DNA from: JAJRWS01 sp039831705
GTDB lineage: Bacteria; Planctomycetota; Planctomycetia; Pirellulales; Lacipirellulaceae
Length of the DNA stretch: 42,484 nucleotides
NCBI GenBank assembly: GCA_039831705.1
Contig: JBDOMT010000366.1
Coordinates: 1 to 42,484 of the forward strand
Direction of reading: 5' to 3'
A program made the position numbers and the translations under genes. Positions 40,331-42,484 of the stretch are shown here, in pieces (the first letter of the stretch is position 1; every line of letters begins with the position of its first letter). The notes beneath the pieces were generated by a model. The model was not told where the DNA came from, did no database searches, and saw only the letters and a list, made by a program, of their open reading frames with translations.

Positions 40331-42484
40331 ATGTGCTTCAACTCTGCGAACTGCCGCCCGGCCACGTCTAGAGCTTCCTGGCTGTGTTTGCTGACCTGTT
40401 GCTGGCTGTCCTGCTGGAGTGACCTGACTCATGCACAACGGATCCGTATGAAGGACGGACGCCAGTTGGAAGGTCGGTTGGGGCAGACTTCGGGGGTGGC
40501 TGATCGTCCCAACCAACCGAGTGATCCAGAGGATGGTGTGCAGGTTACCTCCATCCAGATTGTCGATGACAAACTACGACGAATTTTCGTGCCCAGGCAC
40601 CGTATCGCGGAAGTGGTTCAGGCTGGAGCCGAACCGTTGATTAAAATTAGACCGTGGCAAGACCCAGATCATAGTGGTCGTGGTGTGGCCAGTGTGGGGC
40701 CGAGTCTGCATATCACCCCTTTTGATAAATGGGGACGGCGCACTTATACCATGCGCACCAAAGATGGACCACTTCCTGTAGTGCAGGGGATTACTACTTT
40801 GACACCCCGCTATGCCATTGTCGAGGGATTGCAAGGCACGCAGGGTTCGGTCGTTTGGGACATGCGTATTGCCACGAGCTCCATTCCTGCTGCTATTTTG
40901 AAAGAAATCTTGGATCAGGCGGTACCTCAAGGTGATCCTGATGCGCGCCTGCAAATTGTGCGATTTTATTTGCAAGCAGAACGGTTCTCACAAGCCCGAC
41001 ACGAGTTGGAAGCCATACTACGCAAATACCCAGAAAAAAAAGAGCTGGTCGCCCAGGTGCGACAGCTTCGACGGCTGGGGGCACGCCAGTTATTGCGCGA
41101 ACTCCAACTGCGTCAGGAGGCCGGTCAGCATAAATTTGTGCAGACCTTGCTAAAAAATTTCCCCGCCGACGAAGTGGCTGGGGAAACGTTACAGCAAGTC
41201 AGAGAAATGATCGCCGATTACGATCAAGAAGAAAGTCGGATTGCCCAACTTGGTGTGCGGATGCAAACGACGTTGGACCAAATTAAGGATGATACTCAGC
41301 GCAAATTGCTCCAACCTCAGGTTCAGCAAATTATGCTGCAACTGAGCCACAACAATATCCGTCGACTAGTACCCTATGTTCAGCTACTGGACGATGCAAG
41401 TTTGTCAGCCGAGCAAAAAATTGCCCTGGCAATGAGTGGTTGGCTGCTGGGGGCCAATGACGCCACCGAGAACCTTGCGGTGGCCGTTTCGCTAGTCCAG
41501 GTACGAGATGCAGTACGTGCCTATTTGCGTGAACCGTTGGCTCACAAACGGAGGGAGATGTTGGACACGATGCGCAGTTTGGAGGGGGCCTCGGTAGAAC
41601 AGGTGGCCAAGCTGCTGCGCTGGATGAATCCACCCTGGGATCTGATGAATCCATCCTGGGATATCGATAAAAGCACCTCCCATGGATTCGGATACCATGA
41701 GCTGATTGCCAAGGGCAGTAGTGAAGCGGGCAATTTTCGTTACCTGGTACAATTGCCGCCCGAATACGACCCTTCCCGACGCTATCCGACGATCCTCACC
41801 CTTTGTGGTGCCAATCACACTCCGCGCATGTCACTCGAATATTGGGCTGGAGGCCAGCAAAGAAACGAAGCAGGCAAGGTCGTTGGACCACGTCGAGGCC
41901 GGGCAATGCGCCATGGATACATTACCATTGCCGTGGAGTGGCTGGAGCCCCATCAATACCAATATCAATTTTCCCTGCGTGAACATACGGCTGTGTTAAC
42001 GTGCCTGCGCGATGCTGCCAGGCGACTGAGTATCGATACCGATCGTGTTTATTTAAGTGGTTACGACATCGGCGGAGAAGCGGCTTGGGATCTGGCCCAA
42101 TCGCATCCCGATTTGTGGGCTGGTGCGATCCCCATTAGTGCCCGTAGTGACAAATACGATCTTTTTTATTGGGAAAACGGCCGCTACGTACCGTTTTACT
42201 TCGTGTTTGGTGAATTGGACGGAAAAATCATGTCTCACAATGGGCAGTTGCTGGACATGTATTTAAAGCGTCGTTTTGATACCACCGTGGTGGAGTACCT
42301 GGGGCGTGGGCACGAAAATTTTCACGACGAAATCCTGCACCTGTTCGATTGGATGGGAAGGAAACAGCGTTCCATTGCGCCGGACCAGTTCGATTGCAAA
42401 ACGATGCGGCCGTGGGACAATTATTATTGGTGGGTTGAATGCGGTCCTTTTCCAGATAAATGGATGATGCATCCGGAAGCCTGG
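40331..42484 (+). pseudogene. Secreted hydrolase-like protein with alpha/beta-hydrolase C-terminal domain; frameshift near start, truncated by window end
   Basis: From ATG 40331 a signal peptide is read (SWLCLLTCCWLSCW, ending THAQ). Next comes GGG (40440-40442), where GG would continue as RIRMKDGRQLEGRLGQ in the other frame. That frame is open from 40431 to the window end, about 680 codons. It contains SIQIVDDKLRRIFVPR (an SH3-like/KDG domain look), a helical TPR-like middle (RFYLQAERFSQARHELEAIL) and, near the end, an esterase-type alpha/beta-hydrolase (YPTILTLCGANHTP, YLSGYDIGGEAAWDLA, GRGHENFHDE). The usual Ser of the nucleophile elbow is Asp (GYDIGG). A +1 frameshift or a sequencing error at 40440 is likely. 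A 21-bp duplication near 41625-41665 gives MNPPWDLMNPSWD. Confidence 0.7.

Overview
The window looks like a chromosomal contig from a member of the Planctomycetota, probably Pirellulales-like. This is inferred from gene content: a dockerin/PEP-CTERM surface protein, a large secreted redoxin/cytochrome/copper-oxygenase-type protein, a TatC with a long first periplasmic loop, an EpsC-type serine acetyltransferase, small planctomycete-type lipoproteins, and intergenic DNA crowded with palindromic repeats. No rRNA, tRNA, CRISPR array, phage module or transposase gene was seen.

Layout. 1-5.6 kb: tail of a PEP-CTERM protein, serine acetyltransferase, tatC (-), manA and a small lipoprotein, with several copies of a short inverted-repeat element between them. 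6-13.2 kb: an RluB-type pseudouridine synthase with repeat-built basic tails, pyrK, a 693-aa secreted redox protein, an SDR (-) and pyruvate kinase. 13.3-28 kb (mostly -): a secreted protein, nadK, dxs, ispA, xseB, then a 7-kb signalling cluster (two double-receiver proteins, a hybrid histidine kinase containing a 10-N assembly gap, a CheR-type methyltransferase, a broken solute-binding protein/receiver locus, and a divergent receiver protein), then xseA. The signalling cluster therefore lies between xseA and xseB. 28-35.4 kb (-): a DUF374-type acyltransferase, dapF, a small hydrophilic protein, a 1095-aa AsmA-like protein and tilS. 36.2-42.5 kb: rny and a ymdB-like phosphoesterase (a conserved pair), a lipoprotein, a small membrane protein (-), and a frameshifted, window-truncated secreted hydrolase-like gene.

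How the genes work together. dxs and ispA make isoprenoid precursors and prenyl diphosphates. xseA and xseB encode the two subunits of exonuclease VII. The receiver/kinase/CheR genes probably form one phosphorelay, because start and stop codons overlap or nearly touch along the minus strand. rny and the YmdB-like gene probably act in RNA turnover.

The most distinctive feature is the intergenic sequence. A MITE-like family (up to 219 bp, terminal inverted repeats starting TAGCCCG and ending CGGGCTA) has four clear copies plus relatives that share only the ends. At least six other palindromic or tandem families fill the remaining spacers. Several have altered genes: one supplies the C-terminus of the PEP-CTERM protein, one supplies the manA stop codon, minisatellites extend the tails of the pseudouridine synthase and the TatC loop, and one abuts the start of the AsmA-like gene. 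The strongest candidates for something undescribed are this element family and the rearranged signalling cluster.
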